DNA of 64,000 bases from an uncultured Eubacteriales bacterium (lineage in GTDB: Bacteria > Bacillota > Clostridia > Oscillospirales > Acutalibacteraceae): NCBI GenBank assembly GCA_902491475.1, contig CABUHY010000013.1, forward strand, positions 1 through 64,000. Direction: 5' to 3'. Made by a program: the position numbers and the translations under genes. This document shows, piece after piece, positions 28,076 to 35,888 of this stretch. How positions within the stretch are numbered: the first letter of the stretch is position 1; the number at the start of each line of letters is the position of its first letter. The notes below the pieces were generated by a model. It was not told where the DNA came from. It saw nothing but the letters and a program-made list of their open reading frames with translations, and made no database searches.

Positions 28076-29026
28076 ATGATAGGAATTGATAAGCCCAGCA
28101 TTGAAGCACTCGATTTGACCGAAGACGGTACTTACGGCAAGTTCGTAATGGAACCGTTGGAAAGAGGCTACGGCACAACGATCGGCAACAGCCTTCGTCG
28201 CGTATTGCTTTCTTCACTTCCCGGTTATGCGATTACATCGGTTAAGATTGACGGTGTTCTTCATGAGTTCTCAACAGTTGAGGGCGTTAAAGAAGATGTT
28301 ACCGAAATCGTTCTTAACCTTAAAGGCGTAATCCTTAAAATGCACGATGAGGGTCCGAAGACCCTTTACATCGACGCAAGCGGAAAATGTGAAGTTACCG
28401 CAGGCGACATCAAGGCTGACTCGGATGTTGAAATCCTCAACCCCGATCATCATATCGCTACTCTTTCGGACGGCGCATCTCTCGTTATGGAGATGACAGC
28501 CGACAAGGGCAGAGGATATGTATCTGCTGACAGAAATAAGCAGATGATGCAGCCTGTTATCGGTGTTATTGCAATCGACTCAATTTATACACCTGTGTTG
28601 AAAGTAAACTACACGGTTGAAAATACCCGTGTCGGTCAGATTACCGACTACGATAAGCTCACACTCGAAGCATGGACCGACGGCACTATTTCCGCTAAGG
28701 AAGCTGTTTCGTTCGGCGCTAAAATTCTTAACGAGCATCTCAATCTCTTCATCGGTCTTTCGGATGAGGCTGCAACAGGTCCTATCCTTATCGACAAGAA
28801 AGAGGACAGCAATGTTAAGACTCTCGAAATGACGATTGAAGAACTTGATCTTTCCGTTCGTTCATTTAACTGCTTGAAGAGAGCCGGTATCAACACGGTT
28901 GAAGACTTGATAAGCAAAACTGAAGAAGATATGATGAAAGTGAGAAACCTTGGCAGAAAATCTCTTGACGAGGTTGTTGCAAAGCTTGAATCACTTGGCT
29001 TCACTCTTCACCACGACGACGAATAA
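28076..29026 (+). CDS. rpoA: RNA polymerase alpha subunit
   Basis: 316 aa; alpha-NTD (dimerisation and beta/beta-prime contacts, [20 protein letters not shown]) at about 1-230 and alpha-CTD from about 250 ([31 protein letters not shown]), the domain that binds UP elements and activators. ATG follows AGGAGG after a 69-nt spacer. Confidence 0.98.
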   Translation: MIGIDKPSIEALDLTEDGTYGKFVMEPLERGYGTTIGNSLRRVLLSSLPGYAITSVKIDGVLHEFSTVEGVKEDVTEIVLNLKGVILKMHDEGPKTLYIDASGKCEVTAGDIKADSDVEILNPDHHIATLSDGASLVMEMTADKGRGYVSADRNKQMMQPVIGVIAIDSIYTPVLKVNYTVENTRVGQITDYDKLTLEAWTDGTISAKEAVSFGAKILNEHLNLFIGLSDEAATGPILIDKKEDSNVKTLEMTIEELDLSVRSFNCLKRAGINTVEDLISKTEEDMMKVRNLGRKSLDEVVAKLESLGFTLHHDDE

Positions 29027-29041
29027 AAGGAGTGATATTAA

Positions 29042-29533
29042 ATGCCCGGTACAAGAAAACTCGGCAGAACTACCGATCACCGCAGAGCTATGCTCAGAGG
29101 CTTGGTAACATATCTGTTTGAAAACGGCAAAGTTGAAACAACTGTTACAAGGGCTAAGGAAGTCCGTGCAATGGCTGAAAAAATGATCACTATTGCTAAA
29201 GAGGGCTCTTTGCACTCAAGAAGACAGGTTCTTGCATACGTTACTAAAGAGGACGTTGTTAAGAAGCTGTTCGACGAGATCGCACCCAAGTATCAGGATG
29301 TTAAAGGCGGATATACCCGCATTATAAAGACAGGCGCACGCAGAGGCGACGCAGCTGAAATGGCAATCATTGAGCTTGTTGAACCCAAGGTTGCAGAGGA
29401 AAAGCCTGTTAAGAAGACAGCAGCTAAGGCTGCTAAGAAGACTGCTTCGACAAAGAAAGCTGCTCCCGCAAAGGAAGAAGCTCCCAAGGCTGAAGCACCC
29501 GCAGAAGCTAAAGAAGAAGCAACTGCTGAATAA
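29042..29533 (+). CDS. rplQ: 50S ribosomal protein L17 with Ala/Lys/Pro/Glu-rich C-terminal tail
   Basis: 163 aa. Residues 1-115 are ordinary L17 ([48 protein letters not shown]). The remaining about 48 residues are a low-complexity tail made of Ala, Lys, Glu, Pro and Thr ([24 protein letters not shown]), beyond the usual about 115-130 aa, probably disordered and surface exposed. Last gene of the ribosomal cluster, followed by a strong terminator. Confidence 0.97.
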   Translation: MPGTRKLGRTTDHRRAMLRGLVTYLFENGKVETTVTRAKEVRAMAEKMITIAKEGSLHSRRQVLAYVTKEDVVKKLFDEIAPKYQDVKGGYTRIIKTGARRGDAAEMAIIELVEPKVAEEKPVKKTAAKAAKKTASTKKAAPAKEEAPKAEAPAEAKEEATAE

Positions 29534-29548
29534 TTTTACGGTTATTCA

Positions 29549-29577
29549 AGCCCCGTCAAGCGACGGGGCTGTTTTTT
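29549..29577 (+). terminator. Terminator of the ribosomal superoperon
   Basis: Perfect 9-bp GC-rich stem (29549-29557 with 29562-29570), AAGC loop, then GTTTTTT. Confidence 0.93.
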
Positions 29578-29590
29578 ATCCAACTTCTTC

Positions 29591-29619
29591 TTGATTTTTT
29601 TACTGTTGTAAATTATAAT
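29591..29619 (+). promoter_or_regulatory. Promoter of ileS
   Basis: TTGATT (29591-29596) and TATAAT (29614-29619) with 17-bp spacing, 36 bp before the ileS start. The leader is too short for a T-box. Confidence 0.8.
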
Positions 29620-29655
29620 AGACAATGTATATTTATAGTAGAAGGTGAACGCAAG

Positions 29656-32600
29656 GTGCAGAAAAAAATAGAGAGAAATTACGATTTCGCCAAGTCTGAG
29701 CAGGAAGTAATTGATTTCTGGAAAGAAAACGATATTTTCAAAAAGGCTGTTGCGAAAAATGATGTAAATACAAAGAATTATGTATTTTACGACGGACCTC
29801 CCACCGCTAACGGTAAGCCGCATATCGGACATGTCCTTACAAGAGTTGTCAAGGATGTTATTCCGAGATATAAAACCATGCAGGGCTACCATGTTGAGAG
29901 AAAAGCGGGCTGGGACACTCACGGACTTCCCGTTGAGCTTGAGGTCGAAAAGCAGATTCATACAAACGGTAAGGCTGACATTGAAGCTTTCGGTGTAGAG
30001 CCGTTTATACAGAAGTGCCGTGAGAGCGTTTGGACATATAAGGACCTTTGGGAAAAGATGTCCGAAAGAGTCGGCTATTGGTGCGATTTTGAACACCCGT
30101 ATATCACATACACGAACAATTACATTGAGTCGGTATGGTGGGGACTTAAAGAACTCGACAAAAAGGGTCTTATCTATAAAGGCTTCAGGGTTTCGCCCTA
30201 TTGCCCGAGATGCTCGACCGCTTTGAGCTCGCACGAGGTTGCACAGGGCTATAAGAACATCAAGACAGAGTCTGTTTTCGTAAGATTCAAATGTAAGGAT
30301 GAGGAAAATACCTACTTTGCGGTTTGGACAACAACTCCGTGGACTCTTTCGTCAAACGTTGCGCTTTGCGTAAACGAAAAGTTTGAATATTCAAAGGTTA
30401 AGGTTGACGGCGAATATTATTACATCGCAACCGAGCTCGCAGGCGACCTTTTCGGCCAGAATTACGAAACTGTTGAAAAGTACAAGGGTTCGGACCTCGT
30501 AGGCAAGGAATATGAGCCGATATATACCTTTGTTGTCGGTACATTCAAGGAAAAGGCATTTTATGTAATCGCCGACGACTATGTATCGCTTGATGCAGGT
30601 ACGGGTATCGTTCATATCGCTCCCGCTTTCGGTGAGGACGACTCACGAGTAGGCAAGGCAAACAACCTTCCCTGCGTTAAACCCGTTGACTATGCGGGCA
30701 AGTTTACCGACATTTGCGGAAAGTATGCGGGCAAGCTTGTATTCGACGCAAACGACGAGATTATAAAAGAGCTTATCGACAATAAGGTTATCCTTAAAGT
30801 TAAGAAAATCGAGCACAGCTATCCCCATTGCTGGCGCTGCAACAGTCCTCTTATCTATTATGCAAAGGACTCGTGGTTCATTGCAATGTCAACGCTCCGT
30901 GACGAGCTTGTTGCGGATAACAGAAGCGTAAACTGGTTCCCCGAGAACTTCAAAGAGGGCAGAATGGGTAACTTCGTTTCCAATGTTATCGACTGGGCTG
31001 TTTCGAGAGACAGATATTGGGGTACTCCGCTCCCGATTTGGGTGTGCGAGGAGTGCGGTCACAAGCATGTTGTCGGCTCTGTTGCGGAGCTTGTTGAGCT
31101 CACGGGCGCAGACCCCGACATTGACCTTCACAAGCCGATGGTTGACCGTCTTACAATGACCTGCCCCGAGTGCGGACACACAATGCACCGTACTCCCGAG
31201 GTTTGCGACTGCTGGATTGACTCGGGCTCAATGCCTTATGCACAGCACCATTATCCGTTTGAAAATCAGGATATTTTCAAACAGCAGTTCCCGGCTGATT
31301 TCATCAGTGAGGGCAGCGACCAGTCAAGAGGTTGGTTCTATGCTTTGCAGGCGCTTTCAACCGCAATTTTCGGCAAATCGCCGTACAAGAACTGTATCGC
31401 TCTCGGACTTGTAAACGACGAAAACGGCATCAAGATGTCGAAGCACATCGGCAATGTCGTTGACCCGTGGGAGGTTCTTGACGAATTCGGTTCTGACGCT
31501 ACAAGACTTTATTTCTGCATTGCGAACGCTCCGTGGATTTCCACCTCATTCAACAAGCAGACGCTTGCACAGTTCCAGAACAGATTTATCGGTACAATGT
31601 GGGCTTCCGTCTATTTCTATTCGCTTTACAGCGAGATTGACGGCTTTGACCCGAGCAAATACAATATTGACGACTGCAAGCTTCGTTCAATCGACGAATG
31701 GGTGCTTTCAAGAGTAAATTCGCTTGTTAAAAAGGTTACTCACGAGTTTGATTCATATCATATTTTCGAGGCTACAAGAGCAATGGAAAGCTTTATCGAC
31801 GAGCTTTCAAACTGGTATATTAGGCGTAACCGCCGCCGTTTCTTCAATTCGGAGCTTACCGAGGACAAGATTGCGGCATATATGACCCTTTACACTGTTC
31901 TTGACACCCTTACAAGAGTTGTTGCACCCGTAACGCCCTTCGTTGCGGAGACTATGTATCAGGGACTTGTTACAAGATATTTCCCCGAAGCACCCGAAAG
32001 CGTTCATCTCGCTTCGTTCCCGCAGTACAGAGCCGATTGGGACAACCCCGAACTTGAACAGCAGATGGAGGTTTCCTATAAGGCGGTTGAAATCGGCAGA
32101 AAACTTCGTGAGCTTGTTCATATCCGTAACCGTCAGCCGTTGAGCCAGTGCATTGTCAAGATTGACAACGGCATTACGCTTAAAGACGAAGAACTTAACA
32201 CCATTGCGGAAGAGCTGAATGTTGACGAGGTCCTTACGGACTTTGACACACAGAGCCTTATCTGCTATGAGATTAAGCCCCAGCTTAAAACGCTCGGACC
32301 GAAATACGGCAGACATCTGAAGGCTATCGGCGAGTATTTCAATGTTGAAAGAAATACCGAGATTATAAACACCATCAAGGCTGACGGCGTTTATAAGACC
32401 GAAATTGACGGCGCGGAGATTGAGCTTACAATGGACGACCTCCTTGTTACCGAAAAGGCGAAAGAGGGCTACATTGCGGAGACGAATTACGGCGTAACGG
32501 TAATTCTCAACACGATGCTCAATGACTCTCTTATCGAGAGAGGCTCTGTCAGAGAGTTCATTTCAAAGGTTCAGAATCTTCGTAAGTCGAGCGGCTTCGA

Positions 32601-32781
32601 GGTAACCGACCACATTGAAATCACGGCTTCTTCGGACGAGTATATCACGGATGTAATCACACGCAATGTTGACTTCATCAAGTCGGAGCTTCTTTGCGAC
32701 AGCCTTACCTTTGCGGACGGCGGCGCAAATGAGTTTAAGATTGACGACCACAAGGTAGCGGTTGACATTAAAAAGGCTTAA
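29656..32781 (+). CDS. ileS: Isoleucyl-tRNA synthetase, type 2 (eukaryote-like)
   Basis: 1041 aa, class Ia. HIGH motif at 56-59 in the type-2 context PHIGHVLTRVVKDVIPRYK, with GWDTHGLPVELEVEKQ; KMSK at 593-596 (GIKMSKHIGNVVDPWE); editing domain (CP1) includes WTTTPWTLSSNVAL and GTGIVHIAPAFGEDD. These sequences and the length over 1000 aa fit the IleRS2 class, which in known cases has low sensitivity to mupirocin. GTG start at 29656; AAGGTG lies upstream. Single-gene transcript between its promoter and a terminator. Confidence 0.95.
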   Translation: MQKKIERNYDFAKSEQEVIDFWKENDIFKKAVAKNDVNTKNYVFYDGPPTANGKPHIGHVLTRVVKDVIPRYKTMQGYHVERKAGWDTHGLPVELEVEKQIHTNGKADIEAFGVEPFIQKCRESVWTYKDLWEKMSERVGYWCDFEHPYITYTNNYIESVWWGLKELDKKGLIYKGFRVSPYCPRCSTALSSHEVAQGYKNIKTESVFVRFKCKDEENTYFAVWTTTPWTLSSNVALCVNEKFEYSKVKVDGEYYYIATELAGDLFGQNYETVEKYKGSDLVGKEYEPIYTFVVGTFKEKAFYVIADDYVSLDAGTGIVHIAPAFGEDDSRVGKANNLPCVKPVDYAGKFTDICGKYAGKLVFDANDEIIKELIDNKVILKVKKIEHSYPHCWRCNSPLIYYAKDSWFIAMSTLRDELVADNRSVNWFPENFKEGRMGNFVSNVIDWAVSRDRYWGTPLPIWVCEECGHKHVVGSVAELVELTGADPDIDLHKPMVDRLTMTCPECGHTMHRTPEVCDCWIDSGSMPYAQHHYPFENQDIFKQQFPADFISEGSDQSRGWFYALQALSTAIFGKSPYKNCIALGLVNDENGIKMSKHIGNVVDPWEVLDEFGSDATRLYFCIANAPWISTSFNKQTLAQFQNRFIGTMWASVYFYSLYSEIDGFDPSKYNIDDCKLRSIDEWVLSRVNSLVKKVTHEFDSYHIFEATRAMESFIDELSNWYIRRNRRRFFNSELTEDKIAAYMTLYTVLDTLTRVVAPVTPFVAETMYQGLVTRYFPEAPESVHLASFPQYRADWDNPELEQQMEVSYKAVEIGRKLRELVHIRNRQPLSQCIVKIDNGITLKDEELNTIAEELNVDEVLTDFDTQSLICYEIKPQLKTLGPKYGRHLKAIGEYFNVERNTEIINTIKADGVYKTEIDGAEIELTMDDLLVTEKAKEGYIAETNYGVTVILNTMLNDSLIERGSVREFISKVQNLRKSSGFEVTDHIEITASSDEYITDVITRNVDFIKSELLCDSLTFADGGANEFKIDDHKVAVDIKKA

Positions 32782-32801
32782 CAGTCAATAGAAATACAAA
32801 T

Positions 32802-32833
32802 AAAGCGGTTTCGGTTTTTCGAAGCCGCTTTTG
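32802..32833 (+). terminator. Terminator of ileS
   Basis: 12-bp stem (32802-32813 with 32820-32831, one G-U) ending in a short T-tract. Confidence 0.85.
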
Positions 32834-32861
32834 TGTTATCTTTGCTAAAGATCAACACACC

Positions 32862-32896
32862 CCCGCCCCGAACGGAAATTTTCCGTTTGGGGCGGG
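32862..32896. repeat. 17-bp inverted repeat
   Basis: Arms 32862-32878 and 32880-32896 (CCCGCCCCGAACGGAAA and its near-perfect complement, one G-U) with almost no loop, so a long perfect-looking hairpin in either strand. No T-tract adjoins it. Confidence 0.7.
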
Positions 32897-32913
32897 ATAA
32901 TTATATATACAAC

Positions 32914-32940
32914 CGTAGGGACAGCCCTTTCGGCTGTCCG
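32914..32940 (+). repeat. Palindromic repeat, family B (copy 1)
   Basis: GTAGGGACAGCC...GGCTGTCC hairpin. The same GTAGGGACAG / GGCTGTCC(CTAC) pieces recur at 33224-33270 and 46137-46214. Confidence 0.75.
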
Positions 32941-32944
32941 ACAT

Positions 32945-33000
32945 AGGCTCCCTCTGACGAGGGAGCTGTCAAACGCCCTGCGTTTGACTGAGGGAGAGAT
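32945..33000 (+). repeat. Palindromic repeat, family A (copy 2)
   Basis: GGCTCCCTC/GAGGGAGC hairpin, GCTGTC, a second hairpin TCAAACG/CGTTTGA, then GACTGAGGGAGAGA. It matches the reverse complement of positions 1-55 in arms and order but not in loops. Confidence 0.75.
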
Positions 33001-33024
33001 AACGAAAATTTGATATTTATTGCC

Positions 33025-33195
33025 TCTCTCCTTCCGTCACGCCTGCGGCGTGCCACCTATTGCCCTCTTGCGGTACCCGAGTTCGTTAATGCGGCTTGGA
33101 GCGCCGCACAAAATCGACCGCTACGCCAACAGATGCTTCCTTTATCCGCCACAGGCGGCGGTCGCATATGTTGCCCGTCAGAGGAAGGCTTGATT
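33025..33195. repeat. Diverged palindromic element(s) related to family A
   Basis: Begins CCTCTCCTTCCGTCACGCC with a hairpin ACGCC/GGCGT, and ends GTCAGAGGAAGGC, with GC-rich small inverted repeats (GCCGC-type) between. It resembles a degraded inverted family A copy plus inserted palindromes. Boundaries are approximate. Confidence 0.4.
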
Positions 33196-33222
33196 CTGCG
33201 AATATTTTAATTTGATAAACAC

Positions 33223-33271
33223 CGTAGGGACAGGGAGCCTGTGACGGACAGCCGCAAGGGCTGTCCCTACG
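33223..33271. repeat. Palindromic repeat, family B (copy 2, inverted pair)
   Basis: GTAGGGACAGGGAGCCTGT is followed by GGACAGCCGCAAGGGCTGTCC and CTAC, so the outer GTAGGGACAG and CTGTCCCTAC face each other. The inner hairpin (GGACAGCC/GGCTGTCC) is the one found at 46191-46211. Confidence 0.75.
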
Positions 33272-33310
33272 CTATACGATATATTTTTCAAGTTGTGCTG
33301 TCCGTTTTTA

Positions 33311-33401
33311 TTATACAACTTTCACCTCTTCACTCTTCACTCTTCACTGTTCACTATTACCTATTACCTCGCCCGCAAGGGCGCTGCCCGCCCTACCATG
33401 T
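33311..33401 (-). repeat. Composite repeat, family C (copy 1): TCTTCAC tandem units plus GGTAGGGCGGG element
   Basis: ACAACTTTCACC is followed by several CTCTTCACT-type units, TTCACTATTACCTATTACC, then a hairpin-bearing GCCCGCAAGGGC...GCCCGCCCTACC. Read in reverse, the same succession (GTAATAGGTAATAGTGAAGAGGTGAAAGTTGT, in two pieces of under 20 bases, then GGTAGGGCGGG) recurs at 45774-45865. Confidence 0.7.
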
Positions 33402-33448
33402 CGGTGTAAATATGAAATGCCATGGTAAGTTCATATTGCGAAAATAAT

Positions 33449-33472
33449 AAGCCCTCATTTTCGGAGGGCTTT
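33449..33472 (-). terminator. Terminator after the Cys-rich small protein gene
   Basis: 8-bp stem (33449-33456 with 33464-33471). On the minus strand it runs into ATTATTTTC. Confidence 0.65.
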
Positions 33473-33481
33473 GTTGTGTGT

Positions 33482-33676
33482 TCAGTTTTGCTTTTGGACG
33501 ATTTTGTACTCGTCGTACGGGTTGTAGTACGGACATTCAAAGTCCGAATAGCTTAAAAATCTTGCGGTTTCGTCCTCGTCAAGGTCGATTTCGCACTCGT
33601 AGCAGTCGTACTCATCGTCATATACATAATAGGCGCAGCATTCGCACCGAGTTACTTTTTTCTTTTGCTCCGACAT
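33482..33676 (-). CDS. Small Cys- and acid-rich protein (DUF6472-like)
   Basis: 64 aa. Four cysteines in the first half (CECCAYYVYDDEYDCYEC) then EIDLDEDETARFLSYSDFECPYY and DEYKIVQKQN. It resembles short proteins of gut clostridia grouped, as far as I recall, as DUF6472; the cysteine spacing suggests metal binding. The function is not known. ATG at 33676 with AGAGGTAAAG upstream; the ribosome site overlaps the stop of the preceding oxidoreductase gene (6 nt gap), so they are co-transcribed. Confidence 0.75.
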   Translation of the reverse strand: MSEQKKKVTRCECCAYYVYDDEYDCYECEIDLDEDETARFLSYSDFECPYYNPYDEYKIVQKQN

Positions 33677-33681
33677 CGGCT

Positions 33682-35214
33682 TTACCTCTTTTCGTGATAT
33701 TCTTTTTCGGTGTTTACATTCCATATATCGGACTTGTCCGTTTTGCCCGTGAGGATATTGTTTACCGTCTCAAAAGCAGTCATCATAGAATGGTCCATAT
33801 TGTTGTAGCGGTGCTGTCCGTTCCTGCCCACACAGTAGAGATTTTCGTATGAGTTGAGGTAATCTATCACAACGGGCAACTCGTTGTAGGTGTCAAAATA
33901 AGCGGGATATGCCTTTTTGACCTGTTCCCTGTGCGAGAAAAGAATTTCGGTGTTGTCCGATATTACGCCGATTTTTTTAAGCTCCTTTACGGCATAATCG
34001 ACGCAGTCGCTTTCAGACATATTCCAAAATCCGTCGCCCTCGTTGCAGAAGTATTCGAGCCCGAGCCACACGGTGTTTTCGACATCCTTTACAAGATAGC
34101 TTGACCAGTTGTTGAAAATCTGTATTCTTCCGAGTTTTACGGAGTCGTCCTGAACGTAAATCCAACAATCGGGAACAATGTTCGAAACGGTTTTCATATC
34201 CGTTTTATTCTTTATTGCAAGGCGGTTTACAAGCAAGCCTACCGTGACAAAATCCCTGTAGGGCAAGCCGTTTGCAACGGACTTTACGCCGTTCGGCACA
34301 ACCGACGGGTCAAAGCCGTTTATCAAATCTTTAACGGGCATTGAGGAGATGAAAATGTCGCCGCCGTATTCTTTTCCGTTTGCCGTGACGGAGACAATTT
34401 TGCCGCCCTTTGTATTTATACTTTTAACCTCGGCGTTGAGAACGATTTTTCCGCCGAGCTTTTTTATTTCCTCTGCGGCGGTTTCCCAAAGCTGACCCGG
34501 ACCGTATTTCGGGTACTTGAACTCCTCAATCAGCGAGGTTTCGTCACTCTTTTTGCCTTTTGAAAGAGCGTTTTTTATAACTTCTCTTATCGAAATTCCC
34601 TTGACCCTCTGCGAGCCCCAATCGGCGGAAATTTCCGATGGGTGGCGACCCCAGAGCTTTTCGGTGTAGCCCTCGAAAAACATTGAATAGAGCTCTCTGC
34701 CGAAACGGTTTATATAGAAATTTTCAAGCGAGGATTCGTCCTTTTTGAAAATTGCGGAGTTAATATAACTGAACCCTGCTTTTACAGTCCTTGCGAAGCC
34801 GAGATTTATCAGCGTCTGCGCTTTGAGCGAGACGGGATAATCAAAGAATTTTCCGAGATAATATATCCGTGAGACCCTTTGGCGGAGAAGCATTACCCTG
34901 TCCTCGGTTTCGGGGTCGGGCCCGTTGGGCGAAAGCGCCTTTTCACGGTGCAGAAGTCTGTCGTCAAATGACGGCTTGCCCTGCATTTCCATAAGGCTTG
35001 CCCACCATTTGTTTACATTTTCATCCTTTGAAAAGAAGCGGTGTCCGCCGAGATCCATACGGTTGCCCGAACAGTTTACGGTTGCGGAAATTCCGCCTAT
35101 GCGGTCGCTCCCCTCAAGCACGGTAACGCTGTATTCCCCACGGGCTTTGCGCAACAGCTCAAGCCCTGCGGTAAGCCCTGCCGGACCTGCGCCGATGATA
35201 ACGACTTCTTTCAT
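33682..35214 (-). CDS. FAD-dependent oxidoreductase of the UDP-galactopyranose-mutase/amine-oxidase-like group
   Basis: 510 aa. N-terminal FAD site VVIIGAGPAGLTAGLELL (residues 4-21), LEGSDRIGGISATV, and a GGHRFFSKD segment as in UGM/protoporphyrinogen-oxidase-like proteins; near the C-terminus YCVGRNGQHRYNNMDHSMM closes the FAD site. Homologues of this layout are often next to polysaccharide or lipid-linked sugar genes, but none is adjacent here. The substrate is unknown. Its start overlaps the cyclase-family stop by 4 nt (ATGA), so the two genes are translationally coupled. Confidence 0.8.
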   Translation of the reverse strand: MKEVVIIGAGPAGLTAGLELLRKARGEYSVTVLEGSDRIGGISATVNCSGNRMDLGGHRFFSKDENVNKWWASLMEMQGKPSFDDRLLHREKALSPNGPDPETEDRVMLLRQRVSRIYYLGKFFDYPVSLKAQTLINLGFARTVKAGFSYINSAIFKKDESSLENFYINRFGRELYSMFFEGYTEKLWGRHPSEISADWGSQRVKGISIREVIKNALSKGKKSDETSLIEEFKYPKYGPGQLWETAAEEIKKLGGKIVLNAEVKSINTKGGKIVSVTANGKEYGGDIFISSMPVKDLINGFDPSVVPNGVKSVANGLPYRDFVTVGLLVNRLAIKNKTDMKTVSNIVPDCWIYVQDDSVKLGRIQIFNNWSSYLVKDVENTVWLGLEYFCNEGDGFWNMSESDCVDYAVKELKKIGVISDNTEILFSHREQVKKAYPAYFDTYNELPVVIDYLNSYENLYCVGRNGQHRYNNMDHSMMTAFETVNNILTGKTDKSDIWNVNTEKEYHEKR

Positions 35215-35828
35215 ATTTCACCTCGGTTTTTACTGCTCCAAAAGATATAATCGGAAATTAAGACCGCCCTTGTAAATGACGCCTCTGCGCCGCCGATTTT
35301 TACGGGCGGGGCTATGAGAAAATACTCGCCGCTTTTTACCTCTTCAAGGTTCAAGCCTTCAAGAATCGCAATGTTCGCATTGAGAAGCGACCTGTGAGTG
35401 CTTCCGTCGGAGTCGGGGGCTTCGACGGTTACGCCGTCCGTTCCGACAAGCTCGTAGCCGAGATGTGACATAACTTCGGCTCCCGTATAATGGATAAACG
35501 CCCTGCCCTTGGATTTTATAAGCACACGCTTGCAATCTCTCGGAAAATATTCTTCGACAAGCCTGCCTGTTATTATTCCCTCGGAGACCTCGATAACCTT
35601 GCACGGTCCGATAAATTTTTCAAGAGGCAATTTGTCTACGGAGTCTGCGTCCGGCACAAAGTGCAGCGGGGCGTCGATATGAGTTCCGTTATGGAGACAG
35701 GCGTTAAGAACGCTCAGATTATAATATGAGTCGGGAGAGATTTCCCTGACCCTTTTCATTTCGGGAACGGGGTCGCCCTCATACACCTCAGCCGTAAGCA
35801 AATCGTTTGAAATATCAATGATTTTCAT
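35211..35828 (-). CDS. Cyclase-family (KynB-like) metal-dependent hydrolase
   Basis: 205 aa. The family motif H-x-G-T-H-x-D-x-P-x-H is present as HNGTHIDAPLHF, plus a C-terminal segment with SDGSTHRSLLNANIAILEG that supplies further ligand His/Glu. Known relatives hydrolyse N-formylkynurenine or isatin; the substrate cannot be inferred here. First gene of a three-gene minus-strand operon with the oxidoreductase and the Cys-rich protein. ATG preceded by GGCGGAAAAG. Confidence 0.8.
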   Translation of the reverse strand: MKIIDISNDLLTAEVYEGDPVPEMKRVREISPDSYYNLSVLNACLHNGTHIDAPLHFVPDADSVDKLPLEKFIGPCKVIEVSEGIITGRLVEEYFPRDCKRVLIKSKGRAFIHYTGAEVMSHLGYELVGTDGVTVEAPDSDGSTHRSLLNANIAILEGLNLEEVKSGEYFLIAPPVKIGGAEASFTRAVLISDYIFWSSKNRGEI

Positions 35829-35858
35829 TTCTTTTCCGCCTTTTCACACATATATAAT

Positions 35859-35887
35859 ATAGTATATCAATTAACCTGCTTTGTCAA
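35859..35887 (-). promoter_or_regulatory. Promoter of the cyclase-oxidoreductase operon
   Basis: On the minus strand TTGACA (35882-35887), 17 bp, TACTAT (35859-35864). The -35 lies only two bases from the stop of the upstream gene. Confidence 0.7.
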
Positions 35888-35888
35888 A

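Larger units (their letters stand above)
32834..33481. other. Gene-free intergenic block made of palindromic repeats
   Basis: About 650 bp between converging ileS and the small Cys-rich gene hold no supportable gene. Open frames here (for example 33010-33210 and 33241-33447 plus) translate repeat sequence and have no ribosome sites. The block contains at least five hairpin elements, listed separately, several of them shared with 45.77-46.22 kb and with the window start. Confidence 0.8.

Noticed and set aside
29581..29655. T-box leader before ileS
   Set aside because: Only about 30 nt separate the predicted transcription start from the start codon, too short for a T-box.
29542..30234. Minus-strand open frame of 230 codons overlapping ileS
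   Set aside because: Antisense of a strongly conserved gene, running through the ileS promoter and the operon terminator.
32914..33271. CRISPR array
   Set aside because: Repeats are palindromic, of different families, irregularly spaced and facing each other; no cas genes are present.
33010..33447. Short plus-strand frames in the 33-kb intergenic block
   Set aside because: They translate palindromic repeat DNA and lack ribosome binding sites.
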